Shown: positions 29,953-40,696 of the stretch, piece after piece
Numbering within the stretch: the stretch's first letter is position 1
Layout: every line of letters begins with the position of its first letter
From: Mesotaenium endlicherianum
Lineage: Eukaryota; Streptophyta; Zygnematophyceae; Zygnematales; Mesotaeniaceae
Length of the DNA: 64,000 nucleotides
Reading direction: 5' to 3'
Assembly: GCA_009602735.1 (NCBI GenBank)
Contig: WELA01003891.1
Location: 180,500 to 244,499 of the forward strand
The notes under the pieces: model-generated
Database searches by the model: none
What the model was told of the DNA's origin: nothing
Seen by the model: the letters and a program-made list of their open reading frames with translations, nothing else
Position numbers and translations under genes: made by a program

Positions 29953-31629
29953 TTAGGAGGGAGATGTCCCTGAGGCCCTATACTCAGGGGAGCCAGGCCA
30001 CCTCCTGTCTTGGGGTCTTCTGAAGCCTGTCAGAGAGGGAGGTTCCGTGTAAGGACCCGGCGGAGAACGCAGTAACTGGGTTGTTTCCTCCTGCACAGTT
30101 TGAAATTGAAGGGAGGCAGCCTTCTCCTGGGCAGCCCTCAAACTGACAGGTACGTATACCGGCATCCCAGAAGGATGTTGCATGACATGAGCCAAGGGTA
30201 CATGCCCTCTCTGCAAGGGAGATGCTGGCAGGCCTCTGGCTATCTCTCGAGCAGCCCTCCTGTCTGCTTTGTCTGACTGGGTCTCCGTGCCTGCAGATGG
30301 GCTCTGTCCTCTGGCAGTTCCCAGCCAAGTGATATCCTCCTCTTCAGCGAGTTGCTGCCGGGCCAACCTCGTCTTCTCCCTTACAGGGGATGTGGCAGGT
30401 GTCAGGATCACGGCGGGGCTAGTGTCCTCCTCCTCGCCTTCCTCCTCGTCTTCCTCTGACTCCTCCTCCTCTCCGTCCCCGGGTTCCTCTGAGACTTCTG
30501 GGGTCTCTTCTGTCAGCTGCTCCAGCTCTTCCCGAGAAAAAGAATACCCTACTGACCTTCCCCTTTTGGGTGCTGGTGGGGGCTGCTGAGTCCGGACCGC
30601 ATAGAGGTCCTTTTCCCCCTTCTTACTTGCCCATTGGGCATAAGCGAGCTTCCCTTTTGAGAATGACTCTCGGGCCCTGCTTCTGTCCCCCTGCATCTCT
30701 TGGCTCATGCAGTCTCTGACTCCATCCAATCTTGGGTCCCAAGCCGCAATGTAAGGGGGCAATACTATGTTCCCCTTTAGGCCTGTCAGGAAATCCTCAT
30801 CCGTCGCCCTGTCATTCTGCTGGTCCCTCATGTTGATGGTCATCCACCGCCAATAGGTGGGCTTTTGGAAGAAGGCAGGGTCTGTCCTTTTAAGAGTACA
30901 AGGGTACCAGTGCCCTGCGAAGTCCAGCTGACTGATCTCCCTGGCCAAGAATTCCCAGCTCCTTCTCTCCACCTCATTATACATGGCCTTGAACCTGTTA
31001 TGGGGTGTTGAGTCCTTAAAGCTGTCCGCGTCCATGGGGATCATCTTGATGACCCTATCTTCCCCCCAGATACGAGGAATCGAGACAGCCCCTGCTTCGT
31101 TCACCTGGGCCATTGCCTTGGCCTCTCTGACCGTATATCCTACCATCCTGGCGTAATCGTGGTAGAGGAGGAGCCCCGTGCTGACCTCTATATACTTGTC
31201 AAAGTTTTCGGATGTCTCCCCTTCCCTCTGGAGGATTTCCTTCTGCGACTCACTGCGACTTCTCTGGGCATACTTGAAGGCCTCCTCCAGTAGATCAAAG
31301 CCCTTGCCCAGCACCGTGTAGCGGTAGCCGCTGATTCTCCTTTGTTCCTCTTCTTCAGCCTGCTGCTTCCGCCTCTCCTCAGCTTGCCTCTCCTCCTTTG
31401 CTCTCTTGGCCTCCTTTGCAGCTTTTTTATCCATTTCTTTTTGCCTCAGTCTGGCTTGTTCCTCCTCCTCCTTCTTCTTTTGTGCCTCCCGCTGTTGTTG
31501 GAGTCGTTGTGGTTCCCGAGCTGAGATGGAAGATGATTCGATGTCTCCACGGAATTGCAAGTATTCTGCATGTGCCTCTTCCGCCCTTCTCTTCCTCTTG
31601 AGTTCCGACTTTTGAGTCATCCTGCTCAA
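29953..31629 (-). CDS. Family B accessory ORF (558 aa), second intact copy
   Basis: It is collinear with the 561-aa ORF at 23670-25355 and has the same start, KRKRR patch, coiled coil, globular middle, acidic run and basic C-terminus. The two frames differ by scattered substitutions and no internal stop. Open frames of this length in two copies whose pol genes are damaged suggest the protein was kept by selection while the family was active (inference). It ends three codons earlier than the other copy. Confidence 0.75.
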   Translation of the reverse strand: MSRMTQKSELKRKRRAEEAHAEYLQFRGDIESSSISAREPQRLQQQREAQKKKEEEEQARLRQKEMDKKAAKEAKRAKEERQAEERRKQQAEEEEQRRISGYRYTVLGKGFDLLEEAFKYAQRSRSESQKEILQREGETSENFDKYIEVSTGLLLYHDYARMVGYTVREAKAMAQVNEAGAVSIPRIWGEDRVIKMIPMDADSFKDSTPHNRFKAMYNEVERRSWEFLAREISQLDFAGHWYPCTLKRTDPAFFQKPTYWRWMTINMRDQQNDRATDEDFLTGLKGNIVLPPYIAAWDPRLDGVRDCMSQEMQGDRSRARESFSKGKLAYAQWASKKGEKDLYAVRTQQPPPAPKRGRSVGYSFSREELEQLTEETPEVSEEPGDGEEEESEEDEEEGEEEDTSPAVILTPATSPVREKTRLARQQLAEEEDITWLGTARGQSPSAGTETQSDKADRRAAREIARGLPASPLQRGHVPLAHVMQHPSGMPVYVPVSLRAAQEKAASLQFQTVQEETTQLLRSPPGPYTEPPSLTGFRRPQDRRWPGSPEYRASGTSPS

Positions 31630-31671
31630 TCATAAACACAATGCAGTTAGTGAAGTCATGATATTTTGCCG

Positions 31672-33057
31672 CTACTGAGTGCCCTTGATGAAGAGGAACG
31701 CGATCGGGAGAGTTCCTAGTGTGGAATACCTGGTGTGAGTGAATGTAAGGGAATATTGAGTTAGAGAGCAAGTGAGTGTGAGCGCAGGTAACCGACCTGT
31801 GAACAGTGTATCACCTTTGGTGTATGATTCCAGGAAGGAGACATTAAAGACTGGGTGACCTTTGTAGTCCGCTGACATGTTCAGTCTGTAAGCATTCTGA
31901 CTGATACGACGTACCACCGAATATGGACCGACCCAGACAGGGCCAAGCTTTTTCTTGACCACACCAGGGAGGTACAGGTGCTGAGAATGCAGTTTGACTA
32001 ATCGCCCTTAGAAAATGTCAGCTCCCGACGGTGTTGAATAGCGTATTTTTGTTGGTTTTCTTGGGCTTTTTGCAGGTTTTGTTGGACTTCTGACAGGGTG
32101 TCAGCAAACTCCTGAGTTAACTGGAGGGAGACCGGGTTGTCAATCCCTTCAAGTTCAGTTAAAGATTCCCCTAGCACATCTAGAGGAGACTTAGGGACTC
32201 TACCAGAGTTCAAAAGGAGTCTTGCCCGTTGACGCGTGCACCGCACTGTTGACCGCAAACTGAATTTGAGGCAACAGATCATCCCAATTATCTTGTTTTT
32301 GGTTAATATATGCTCTCAGCACCTCCTGCAGAACTCGGTTAGTTCTTTCAGTCTGCTTATCAGTCTGAGGGTGGTTTGCTGTGCTGAGCAGCTGTTTGAC
32401 TCCCATTAACCCTATTAAAGCTCTCCAGAACTTAGAGGTGAATTTTGAGTCTTTGTCTGAGATGATATTAGAAGGGAGCCCACGTTGGCATACGACATGG
32501 TTATAGAATTGTCTCGCTGTTTCGAATGCAGTCACTTTGACAGTTGTGGGGATAAAAATGACCATTTTTGTCAATTTATCCACGACTACCAGTATTGAAT
32601 CATGCCCATTGGCAATTCTTGGTAGTGAGACCACCCTGTTCATGGATACAGTTTCCCAGCGTCCAGCTGGGATGGGCAGTGGTTGCAAGAGACCTCCGGG
32701 TGGTGTGTGCCGAGACTTATTTCTCTGACACTGGTCACAGGACTTTACCTATTTCAAGACCTCCCGGGGTAACCCCTCCCAATGATAATGTTTTGCCAGT
32801 TTGCCAACAGTTTTGGCCTGCCCCAAATGTCCACCCAGGAGACTGTCATGCGCTTGACTCAGTAAGAGAGACCTTATTTCCAAGTTATGAGGAATGACCA
32901 GCTTCAGCCTGCCTGAAGTGGTTTCAGTCACCCAGACCCCTCCCTTAAGCTTATACCCGAGTGCAGTAGCACGACACACTCCAGTAGTGGAGCTGGGCTC
33001 AAATGTTGGGTCAGAAAGGTAGGCTTTCCTAAGTTGTTCAAGGAAGGACTTTTTCAC
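31672..33057 (-). pseudogene. Family B integrase (B element 29148-37552)
   Basis: Frame pieces: 33057-32749 (integrase N-terminal finger: HDSLLGGHLGQ), 32688-32200 (core: MNRVVSLPR, ISDKDSKFTS, HPQTDKQTERTNR), 32282-31998 (linker), 31962-31672 (C-terminal domain, ending where the chromodomain is deleted). A TAG-like break separates the finger from the core near 32749. The first core position reads Asn where Asp is expected, and a frameshift near 32240 interrupts the linker. Confidence 0.85.
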
Positions 33058-33247
33058 CTTTAGTGAAGTGAGTGCACACAGGACTTAATCTACAGCATGC
33101 TGACTAAAGTTTCTTTCTTGCAAGTCAAGTCTTCTAGAGAGTGCATCAGCAGGATTCAACTTTCTTGGACTTGGAACTGCTCCAGCATCTGGCTCCAGCG
33201 GTTCTCCCTCCTCGACAGCTTGGACTCCTTCTGAAAGTGGGTCGGAG

Positions 33248-34530
33248 CTAGATGATGACTGTAATCACCTTGAAGGCTTTACCATGTAAGTATGCTCTCC
33301 ATTGTTTGAGCAAATGAATGATAGCTAGCAGCTCCTTATCAAGCACTGAGTAATTAATCTCTGCTGGATTATATTTCATAGACTCGTACAACACAGGGTG
33401 CCACTCCCGCCATACCTTACCATCCTTTGTGGTCTTGTCAGCAGGCTGCAACAAAATAGCACCCATGGCAAAGTCAGAGGCATCATTGACCACCTGCACG
33501 GGTTTGCTGGGGTCATATACGGCTAGCACTGGGGCAGAACAAAGGGCCTCTTTAAGGGTTTGGAAGGCAGCCTACTGCTCTTCCTCCCACACATACCCTA
33601 TGTCTTTTTAAGTAAGGTCAGTCAGTTTACTGGCCTTTGTGGAATAATTTTCAATAAATCTCCTATAGTAATTAGCCAATCCGAGGAAGGATCTAACTTT
33701 GGAGACGGATTGTCGTATAGGCCAGTCCCTTATGGTCTGGACCTTCTTAGGATCCACACTGATGCCTTCTTTGCTGACAACATGGCCTAGAGATTCAATA
33801 CTTTTCTTAAAGAATCACACTTGCTCATTTTAGCATATAAGTGATTTTTCCTCAGAGTGTCCAGGACAATCTTTCAGTGTTCAGCGTGCTGAGCTTCATC
33901 TTTAGATAAAATTAAAATATCATCTAGGAAAACTTGCACAAACTTATCCAAATAAGGTCTGAAAATGTCATTCATAGCACCCATGAAGGTGGCAGGAGCA
34001 TTAGTCAGTCCAAATGGCATCACGTTGAACTCATAGTGTCCATAACGTGTGCGGAAGGCAGTCTTGTGTTCATCCCCCTCAGCAATTCTGATTTGATGAT
34101 AACCACTCTTGAGATCTATCTTACTGAACACCTTAGCACGAGACAGGGTATCAAGCAAGTCTTCGATTCCGGGAAAGGCATACTTGTTCTTTATCGTAAT
34201 TCTGTTCAGAGCTCAGTAATCCACACATATCCGCATACTGCCATCCTTTTTCTTAACAAATAGGATGGGTGCGCCGTAAGGTGATTTACTGGGAGAAATA
34301 TAACCATTTTCCTCAAGCTCTGCAATCTGTGTTTTTAACTCCTCGCTCTCCACATAAGACAAGCTATAAGTGCGTTGCCAGAGTGGCTGACTACCAGGTA
34401 ATAAATCAATCCTATGATCTACTTCCCCCTTAGGGGGTAGTCTTGGAGGCATATTAAATACATCCGTGTACTGAGCGACAATTTTCGCAGCAGTAGGGTG
34501 CTTCGGAGGGGTTACCTTTTTCTCCACCAC
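33248..34530 (-). pseudogene. Family B reverse transcriptase and RNase H
   Basis: 34530-34213 has the RT N-terminus ([18 protein letters not shown]). 34158-33874 has [15 protein letters not shown] and FLDDILILS. 33529-33248 has the RNase H start (VVNDASDFAMGAILLQP, ELLAIIHLLKQW). Stops and frameshifts separate the pieces; for example the codon after CVDY at 34213 is a stop. Confidence 0.88.
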
Positions 34531-34548
34531 TTCTTCAGGTTGAGGAGG

Positions 34549-35263
34549 TTACTCTCTTAGCAGCAGACAGAACATTCTGTCTTCCTTCTGGTTCCAACTT
34601 TTGACGAACTCCATTGCATTCAGCAACTTGCATCCTTCTGGAAGCCTCTTCTTTTCCTTCATTTGCCATCCACACAAGACAAGAGGAAGAGCACTGGTGG
34701 GTGCCAAGTCAGTCTGCCCATCACTGGCTCCTCTCACTTTAACTGTACCTCTGCTCCAACACACTTCAGCTTGATGTCTATTAAGCCAGGACCTGCCTAG
34801 CACGAGATCATAAAAGCCAGTGTTGAGTACCTCAAATGTAAGCGTTTCAGTTAGAACTGCAATGCCAGAACCTAACTGGACCTCAATAGGCTTGGTTATA
34901 ACTCCTCCCGGGATACTTGAGGCATCTCNTACTTGAGGTATCTTCAAGGAATATTTTTCTATTCCCTTGGGTGATAGTAGGCAGCCTTAGCCGCTTAACT
35001 AAGTCCTTGTGGACAAAAGTATGTGACGCCCCTCCGTCAACAAATGCCCTCACCTTCCTACCTGCAATCATGCAATACAGTAGGATAGGGGGGACTGTCT
35101 TTTCCTGACTTTTGCATTGTTCTCCTGACGTAGCAAAGAAATGTTGGACATCAGGTGGAACAAGAGCATCCAGAGTGTGCACTCTCTGGACGTCTATATT
35201 GCTGATGGTCTCCTTTATCTGGTTGTCAGGCATGCATAGTGAATCCAGTTCAGCAGGACCCAT
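34549..35263 (-). pseudogene. Family B protease region
   Basis: 35263-34883 reads to FVDGGASHTFV, the aspartic protease active-site region with DGG where DSG is usual. 34947-34549 continues ([10 protein letters not shown]). The two overlap around an N at 34929, flanked by a short duplicated TACTTGAGG segment that is probably an assembly error. The protease is in the -1 frame relative to gag. Confidence 0.8.
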
Positions 35264-35331
35264 AATACCTGCTACGAGGGCAGCTAGTGACGACTCACTA
35301 TCTCTAGCATCCTCACAGTCAGTAGACTGGA

Positions 35332-36798
35332 TTACTGATTGTTGTCTTTCAAAGGCTGGTCTTTTCTCTCGACCTTAGGAAGGTGCTTGACTAGACACTG
35401 CTCTCTGAAGTGACCTGGCTGCTGGCAATGAAAGAAAATCAATTTTGCTGAGGCTGGTCTTGGCTTAGTCGTACCACCACCCCTTCCATAGCCACCTCGA
35501 GAGGAATCACCTCTACCTCTAGACTGAATAGCATTGTACTCATACTCATATTCATCACCCTGATTATCCTCAGCCTGGTCTCCTTCAATTGCATTGTAGG
35601 AACCGTGGGGCTTTTTGACAATCTTAGACACCAAAGCGTTACTCTGGCGCTTGTGATTGAACTGCTGCTGATCCCAGGCGTCAGCATCCTGGATCAAGTC
35701 AGCCAGTTTCTCATACTTTTTCTCAGCAAAATGACCAGAGACCTCGGATTTCAAGCCATACCTGAAGTATGCTATCCTATACCGTTCTGGCAAATCAGGC
35801 TGCTTCATCATGTTCTCTTGGAACTTTTGAGCAAACTCAGCAACTGAAGTGGTCTGCTTCAGTGTCAGGGAGATCATCGCATAGATAGCTTTCTCCTGCT
35901 GGTTGATGACATCAAACTTCTCATGCAACTTCTCGACAAACTCTACCCACGTAGGGTCACCGAGTTGCCGAGCCTTACGCTCTTCCTTCCAGTAAAGCCA
36001 CCAGTCTGCGGCACTGCCTTTCAGTAGCGCACCGGTGTGCCTGACCTTCTCGTAATCTTGCAGTTCTGGGTAGTTCTCCAGCCACTGCTCAACATCCGCG
36101 AGAAACTTGATCAGGTAATATTTTCTGTTTCCCTCGGGATCATATTCCTGGGGAGGTTTCGGCTTGGGCTTACTAGGCCCTCGGCCACCACCACTAGTGG
36201 TTTGAGACCCCAGTTGGTCTCTGTCCCGCAGTAGAGACATTATGATTCTTTCGTCCTCCTGTTGGGACTGATACATTTGCGACTGCATTTGAACAAACAG
36301 TGCTCCCAAGTCTACACTCTGGGGTGGTAGATTAGCAAATGCAGCAGCAGCATTGGCATCTACTCGCTGAGTAGTGTCCTCAACAATCCCTCTCGCTCCT
36401 GCAGCAGCAATTCCTGCCGCATTCAGCCGGTCACGTATTTGACCTAGGGGTACATTGAGTTGTACAGCAGGAGGTGGGTTCAGAACATTGGCCCTTGATG
36501 CCATAAGTTCTTCAACAGTGCGCTCGTCAGCTGGCTGTCCTTCCCTCCTTTCTGTATCTTCAGCGGCCTTTGCTACTTGTTCAGCTTCTAATCTGGCTCT
36601 CTCCTCCTCAGCTTGCTGTGCTGCGACTGCGGCAATAGCAGCTGCCTCATCTGCAGCCTCTCTAGCTGTAGTATCTGCCACTGCTTCAGAATAGGTACGG
36701 GTTCCCGCTACAAGGCTTTCCGCCTGGTTTTCGACATTCTCGTTATCCTGGTTCTCCATGTCTCGGGAGTTGCCAGTTTGAGACCTTGTCCTTACCAT
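35332..36798 (-). CDS. Family B gag (488 aa)
   Basis: It starts MVRTRSQTGNS 34 nt after the PBS. Residues ~45-90 are an Ala/Glu-rich helical stretch. The capsid-like Retrotrans_gag region is at ~235-370 (VEQWLENYPEL, HTGALLKGSAADWWLYW, FAQKFQENMMKQ). An RG/GGY-rich basic segment follows at ~425-445. The zinc knuckle keeps C458, H463 and C468, but its first Cys position (455) is Phe, so RNA packaging by this copy may be impaired (inference). The frame is otherwise intact. Confidence 0.9.
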   Translation of the reverse strand: MVRTRSQTGNSRDMENQDNENVENQAESLVAGTRTYSEAVADTTAREAADEAAAIAAVAAQQAEEERARLEAEQVAKAAEDTERREGQPADERTVEELMASRANVLNPPPAVQLNVPLGQIRDRLNAAGIAAAGARGIVEDTTQRVDANAAAAFANLPPQSVDLGALFVQMQSQMYQSQQEDERIIMSLLRDRDQLGSQTTSGGGRGPSKPKPKPPQEYDPEGNRKYYLIKFLADVEQWLENYPELQDYEKVRHTGALLKGSAADWWLYWKEERKARQLGDPTWVEFVEKLHEKFDVINQQEKAIYAMISLTLKQTTSVAEFAQKFQENMMKQPDLPERYRIAYFRYGLKSEVSGHFAEKKYEKLADLIQDADAWDQQQFNHKRQSNALVSKIVKKPHGSYNAIEGDQAEDNQGDEYEYEYNAIQSRGRGDSSRGGYGRGGGTTKPRPASAKLIFFHCQQPGHFREQCLVKHLPKVERKDQPLKDNNQ

Positions 36799-36819
36799 AC
36801 AAAGAAGACTGTGAAAACT

Positions 36820-36831
36820 GCTCCGATACCA
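36820..36831 (-). other. Primer binding site of the B element
   Basis: On the minus strand TGGTATCGGAGC follows the LTR after one base, the same initiator-Met-type PBS as families A and G. Confidence 0.85.
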
Positions 36832-36832
36832 C

Positions 36833-37552
36833 TGAAATGAATCGACTTACCAAATAGGCGATTAACAATTAATAACGATCTTTATATCAGCAAGTAATCT
36901 TTATGGTATTTTTCGTTACTGGTTAAACGGCAAAGGACAATATACTAGCAGTGAATAATACTCGTAAGTCAAATGCGAGTAAACTAGCATCAATAATGCA
37001 AATCAGTAAACTCATACATAAGCAAGGTTAGAAGACAGAGCGTATCAATGGCTTCTCGCCTTGGATTCAGATCTCTCTTAGTAAGCTGTACAAGAGAGTT
37101 GGCCTCGTTTCCGAATGCCGAACTCGAGAGCAATGCCTAGCATATGCACATGGAATGAGTTTACTGTTCAACGGCCAGTGCGATGGCACCGCCTACTCGG
37201 GAGTTAACCACGCTGGTAGGACCTCGGTTAAGCAAATCCACCGCCATCTCCCCTCATCCCGAATCGCCATCCATCATAGGGATGTCATCTGGCCATTCAT
37301 CTAGCATACCACACTTAGATGCATATCGAGGCAGTTCGCTGCTACCGAGTACGGAAGTCAGCTGGCTGTCAAAGAATGTGTCAGCAAGCTGACTTAAGTT
37401 GACTTCAGCCTGCTGCTTCCGGCTGAGTCATTAAACTGCTATTAAATATAAAGACCAGCAGACTGACTATCAACTAGGGTTCAGCATGCTGAACATGATT
37501 AACTATTATATTTAAATGAATATTATATCTACTAATATACAGATTCATTACA
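36833..37552 (-). repeat. 5' LTR of the near-complete B element
   Basis: 720 bp, collinear with the 29148-29867 LTR. It is followed on the plus strand by the GGAGA target duplication. Confidence 0.93.
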
Positions 37553-38258
37553 GGAGAGAGTGGGTAATATTTTCACTAGCAGTCCTACATGATGTGAGAG
37601 GCCTAGTATGAGGCCTGCCTTGAGTCATAGTCAAGTCCAGAATCAGGGGTTTAAGCATGTGCCATTTGTAGGCGCGGGAGCTTGATACGTGTCGCGCGCG
37701 TGTGCGTCCTACGAGCGTGAGACACAAAGTGACGATCTCGTTTGAGTGTTAGACTTTGATTCAGATTTTGAAATTTTGTGGAGAGGTAGTCCTATGGGTT
37801 GAGATTTAGAATAAGTAATTTTATGAATAAAATTATTAATTTAAGTTCTGACAGTGCCACATGGCGGCCTGCTGGACTGCCATGGGAGCCACATGTGTGA
37901 TGCAATGCGCAATCTGGTATCATGGTCTTAGGCTTGGAATCAGGGGAACAAAGTATAGCAGTGAGTTCAAAGGGGAGATATTATGTAGATTACACAACTT
38001 TCAGGTTAAAAATGTCAGAAAGAGTCAGGGGGGTGCCACTTGGCGTCTTGAGAGGTCACCACGAGTCACGCACACAAGTGAGAGAGTGCAATACCTCTAC
38101 AAGGAGTATGGCTTAGAGCTAGAGGTAGCCAAGGGTACCGGAAGGTTCAGGAACATAGTGGAGTTAGGTTCATGATGTAATCTGGTCAAAATTATGCCAT
38201 ATGACGTCACTTATGCTTAGTATGCGCCGAGGACGTCGCATCTTGAGGAGGGGGATGA
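37553..38258 (+). other. Internal region of family G copy 2 (right part)
   Basis: It continues G copy 1 from ~21313. It jumps near 38187 from AAAATTAT to sequence matching ~22330 of copy 1, so a few hundred bases are deleted. No gene supported. Confidence 0.75.
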
Positions 38259-38970
38259 TATAAGGTTATGAAAGTGCAGTTTTTTTCTTTCTAGTATTTT
38301 ATATGCATAGAGTGTGATTTTAGACGAACTTTGGCCTTTATTTCAAGTCATTTGGACAAGTATTGAGATAGTTATGAATTTTGGAAGTTTTTAGTGAGTT
38401 TCTAATGTCACAGATTCTATTTAGTGACAAGGACAGGTCTAGTGACGAAAATTTCGGTTGGAGTCCAGGAAGTAGGACATTGAAACATGAGGGTTCCAGA
38501 AAGTACGTACAATTACGTAGAGTGCCAAAGTGATTGTGGAATTTCTAGAAACTCCGTGAGGAGTTAGTGGATTGTGTAGTAGAATATTCTAGAGTGTGAT
38601 TGTGTGCGTGTGAGTGTGCTAGCTTGTCCAACTAGGCAAGGTCACCTACATGGAAGGAGCCATAGGAGAAGGTTCTGGAGGTACTTTGCTAGAGAGGACA
38701 CTTAGAGTTGAAGGATAAATGGGAAGCACAAGAAAGTAGTGGGAGTCTAGTCTACTCTAACCTTCTTATTTTGTACACGACTTTTCTTAATCAAGTGAGT
38801 TCTTTTCCACTCCTCTCTCATGTAGCCCTCTCACTTCTGCAAGAGTGGCACACCCCCACGCCACTCCACCTTGTGTATGCAACTAGGAAAGGTCCTCGTG
38901 CACGCTTCCACTCGCGGGTGAGGATACGTGAGTGTGTATGGGCGCACTCCTCGCACCCTCTCCCCTTTCA
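38259..38970 (+). repeat. Family G 3' LTR, copy 2
   Basis: It begins TATAAGGTTATGA (TG to TA change) after GAGGAGGGGGATGA and ends CCCCTTTCA. Confidence 0.88.
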
Positions 38971-39629
38971 TGTAAAGACAATCGGCTGGTTCTCGAGATG
39001 TGATCCCACTCCCTCCAACTTAATTTTAAAGTGCGTTGCTTATCACTTTCTGTCACTAAATGTCACTTTCGGGCACATTTCCCCTCCAACTTAAATGGAG
39101 ACAGGACCTCTTGTCACCTTCCCATGTCAACCGAAATGACACTTAAGGAGGTGTCTCAGCCTCCCAAAGGTAAAAGCGTTTCAACGCCCTTTGGCATTGG
39201 TCAAATGGTCCTTATATTCCCAAGTGTCCCAGAGGCATCGTAACCCTTCCATCTGACCAGATATTTCATGACATATTTAAATCATCGACGAACAGAGCAA
39301 GCTTCTAAAATCTAATCCACCTCATATTCCTCAAGGTCACCATCCCGAACAGCGGGGACCGGTCCCGATTGGACAGGTAACCAACCTGTGAATAGTTTGT
39401 CATTCTTGATGTATGGTTCTAGGAAAGAGACTTTAAATACTGGGTCATCCTTGTATTCAGTTTGTATTCAGATTATAAGCATTCTGACCCACACGGCGCA
39501 CCACCGAATATGGACCAACCCAAACTGGACCAAGCTTTTTCTTGACCACACCAGGCAGGTACAGGTGTTGAGAATGCAGCTTGACCAGATCGCCCTTTGA
39601 AAATGTCAGCTCCCGACGGTGTTGATTAG
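38971..39629 (-). pseudogene. Family B integrase C-terminus/chromodomain fragment
   Basis: It matches the B region 25550-26170 (spacer, chromodomain, integrase C-terminal domain) in the same orientation, with several indels. It stops at the LTR starting at 39630. No intact frame. Confidence 0.8.
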
Positions 39630-40349
39630 TGAAATGAATTGACTTAGCAAATAGGCGATTAACAATTTATTTAGATCTTAATATCAGCAAGTAATCTTTA
39701 TGGTATTTTTTTGTTTATTGATTAAACAGCAAAGGACAACACACTAGCAGTGGACAATACTCGCAAGTCAAATGCAAGTAAACTAGCATCAATAATGCAA
39801 TCAGTAAACTCATACATAAGCAAGGCTAGAAGACAGTGCCTATCAATGGCTTCTGGCCTTGGATCCAGATATCTCTCAGTAAGCAGTACAAGAGAGTTGG
39901 CCTCGTTTCCAAATGCCGAACTCGAGAGCAATACCCAGTATATGTACATGGAATGAGTTTACTGTACAATGGCCAATGCGATGGCACCGCCTACCCGGGA
40001 GTTAACCGTGTTGGTAGGACCTCGGTTAACCAAATCCACCACCATCTCCCGTCATCCCGAATTGCCATCCATCCTAAGGATGTCATCTGGCCATTCATCT
40101 AGCACACCACATTTAGATGCACATCTAGGCAATTTGCTGCTATCGAGTACGGAAGTCAGCTGGCCGTCAAAGAATGTGTCAGCAAGCTGACCTAAGTTGA
40201 TTTCAGCCTGTTGCTCTCGGCTGAGTCATTAAACTGATTATTTTATAAAGTCTAGTAAACTCAATATTTACTTAAGTTCAGCAGGCTGAACTTATTTAAT
40301 TATTATATTTAAATGAATATTATATCTACCAATATACTGATTCATTACA
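39630..40349 (-). repeat. 3' LTR of B copy 3
   Basis: 720 bp, TGAAATGAATT to GATTCATTACA in plus reading. The adjacent hairpin (GTTGTTG/CAACAAC, ~40370-40386) differs at both CpG sites from the 23.6-kb copy. Confidence 0.92.
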
Positions 40350-40696
40350 ATCCCTCCAACTTAACAGGTTGTTGCCTCAACAACACTAGCACTGGGTACA
40401 TGGTTCCTCTAGTTGAAAGTGCTGATCTGACTCCCAACACCTTTTGCTTCAACACTGATACCTAACGGTGGGGATCTCTAATAACAGTGTGCTGTTCCTT
40501 CGGCCTTCAGCCTACTGCCATTAAGAGGGAGATGTCCGTGGGGCCCTATGGTCAGGGCAGCCAGACCTTCTCCTGTCTTGGGGTCTCTTGAAGCCTGGAG
40601 GATCCGCGTAGGGGCCCCGCGGAGCACGCAGTAACTGGGCTGTTTCCTCCTGCACAGTCTGAAATTAAATGGAGGCAGCCTTCTCCTGGGCAGCCC

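Larger units (their letters stand above)
29148..37552 (-). mobile_element. Family B chromovirus-type element, near complete (8.4 kb)
   Basis: Minus strand: 5' LTR 37552-36833, PBS, gag 36798-35332, protease 35263-34883, RT/RNase H/integrase (34530-31672, broken), accessory ORF 31629-29953, 3' LTR 29867-29148. Target duplication GGAGA on the right and GAAGA on the left, compared with uninterrupted GGAGA in G copy 1. The chromodomain is missing because of a 400-bp deletion at 31785-31789 between CAGGT repeats. Confidence 0.92.
26269..38970 (+). mobile_element. Family G element copy 2, split by a family B insertion
   Basis: 5' LTR 26269-26974 (first ~10 bases lost at the junction with B), PBS 26975-26986 (TGGTATTAGAGC), internal region 26987-29147 and 37553-38258, 3' LTR 38259-38970. 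The B element 29148-37552 sits inside. The empty site in copy 1 near 21310-21330 (TTAGGAGAGAGTGGG) confirms the insertion point. It also lacks ~0.25 kb before the 3' LTR relative to copy 1. Confidence 0.85.

Noticed and set aside
31342-31615. Ser/Leu/Phe-rich plus-strand ORFs opposite the accessory ORF (possible membrane proteins)
   Set aside because: They are complements of Glu/Lys/Arg-rich coiled-coil codons on the minus strand.
31785-31789. Spliced intron as explanation for the missing B chromodomain segment
   Set aside because: The missing segment lacks GT-AG ends on the coding strand and is bounded by CAGGT direct repeats, which fits a deletion.
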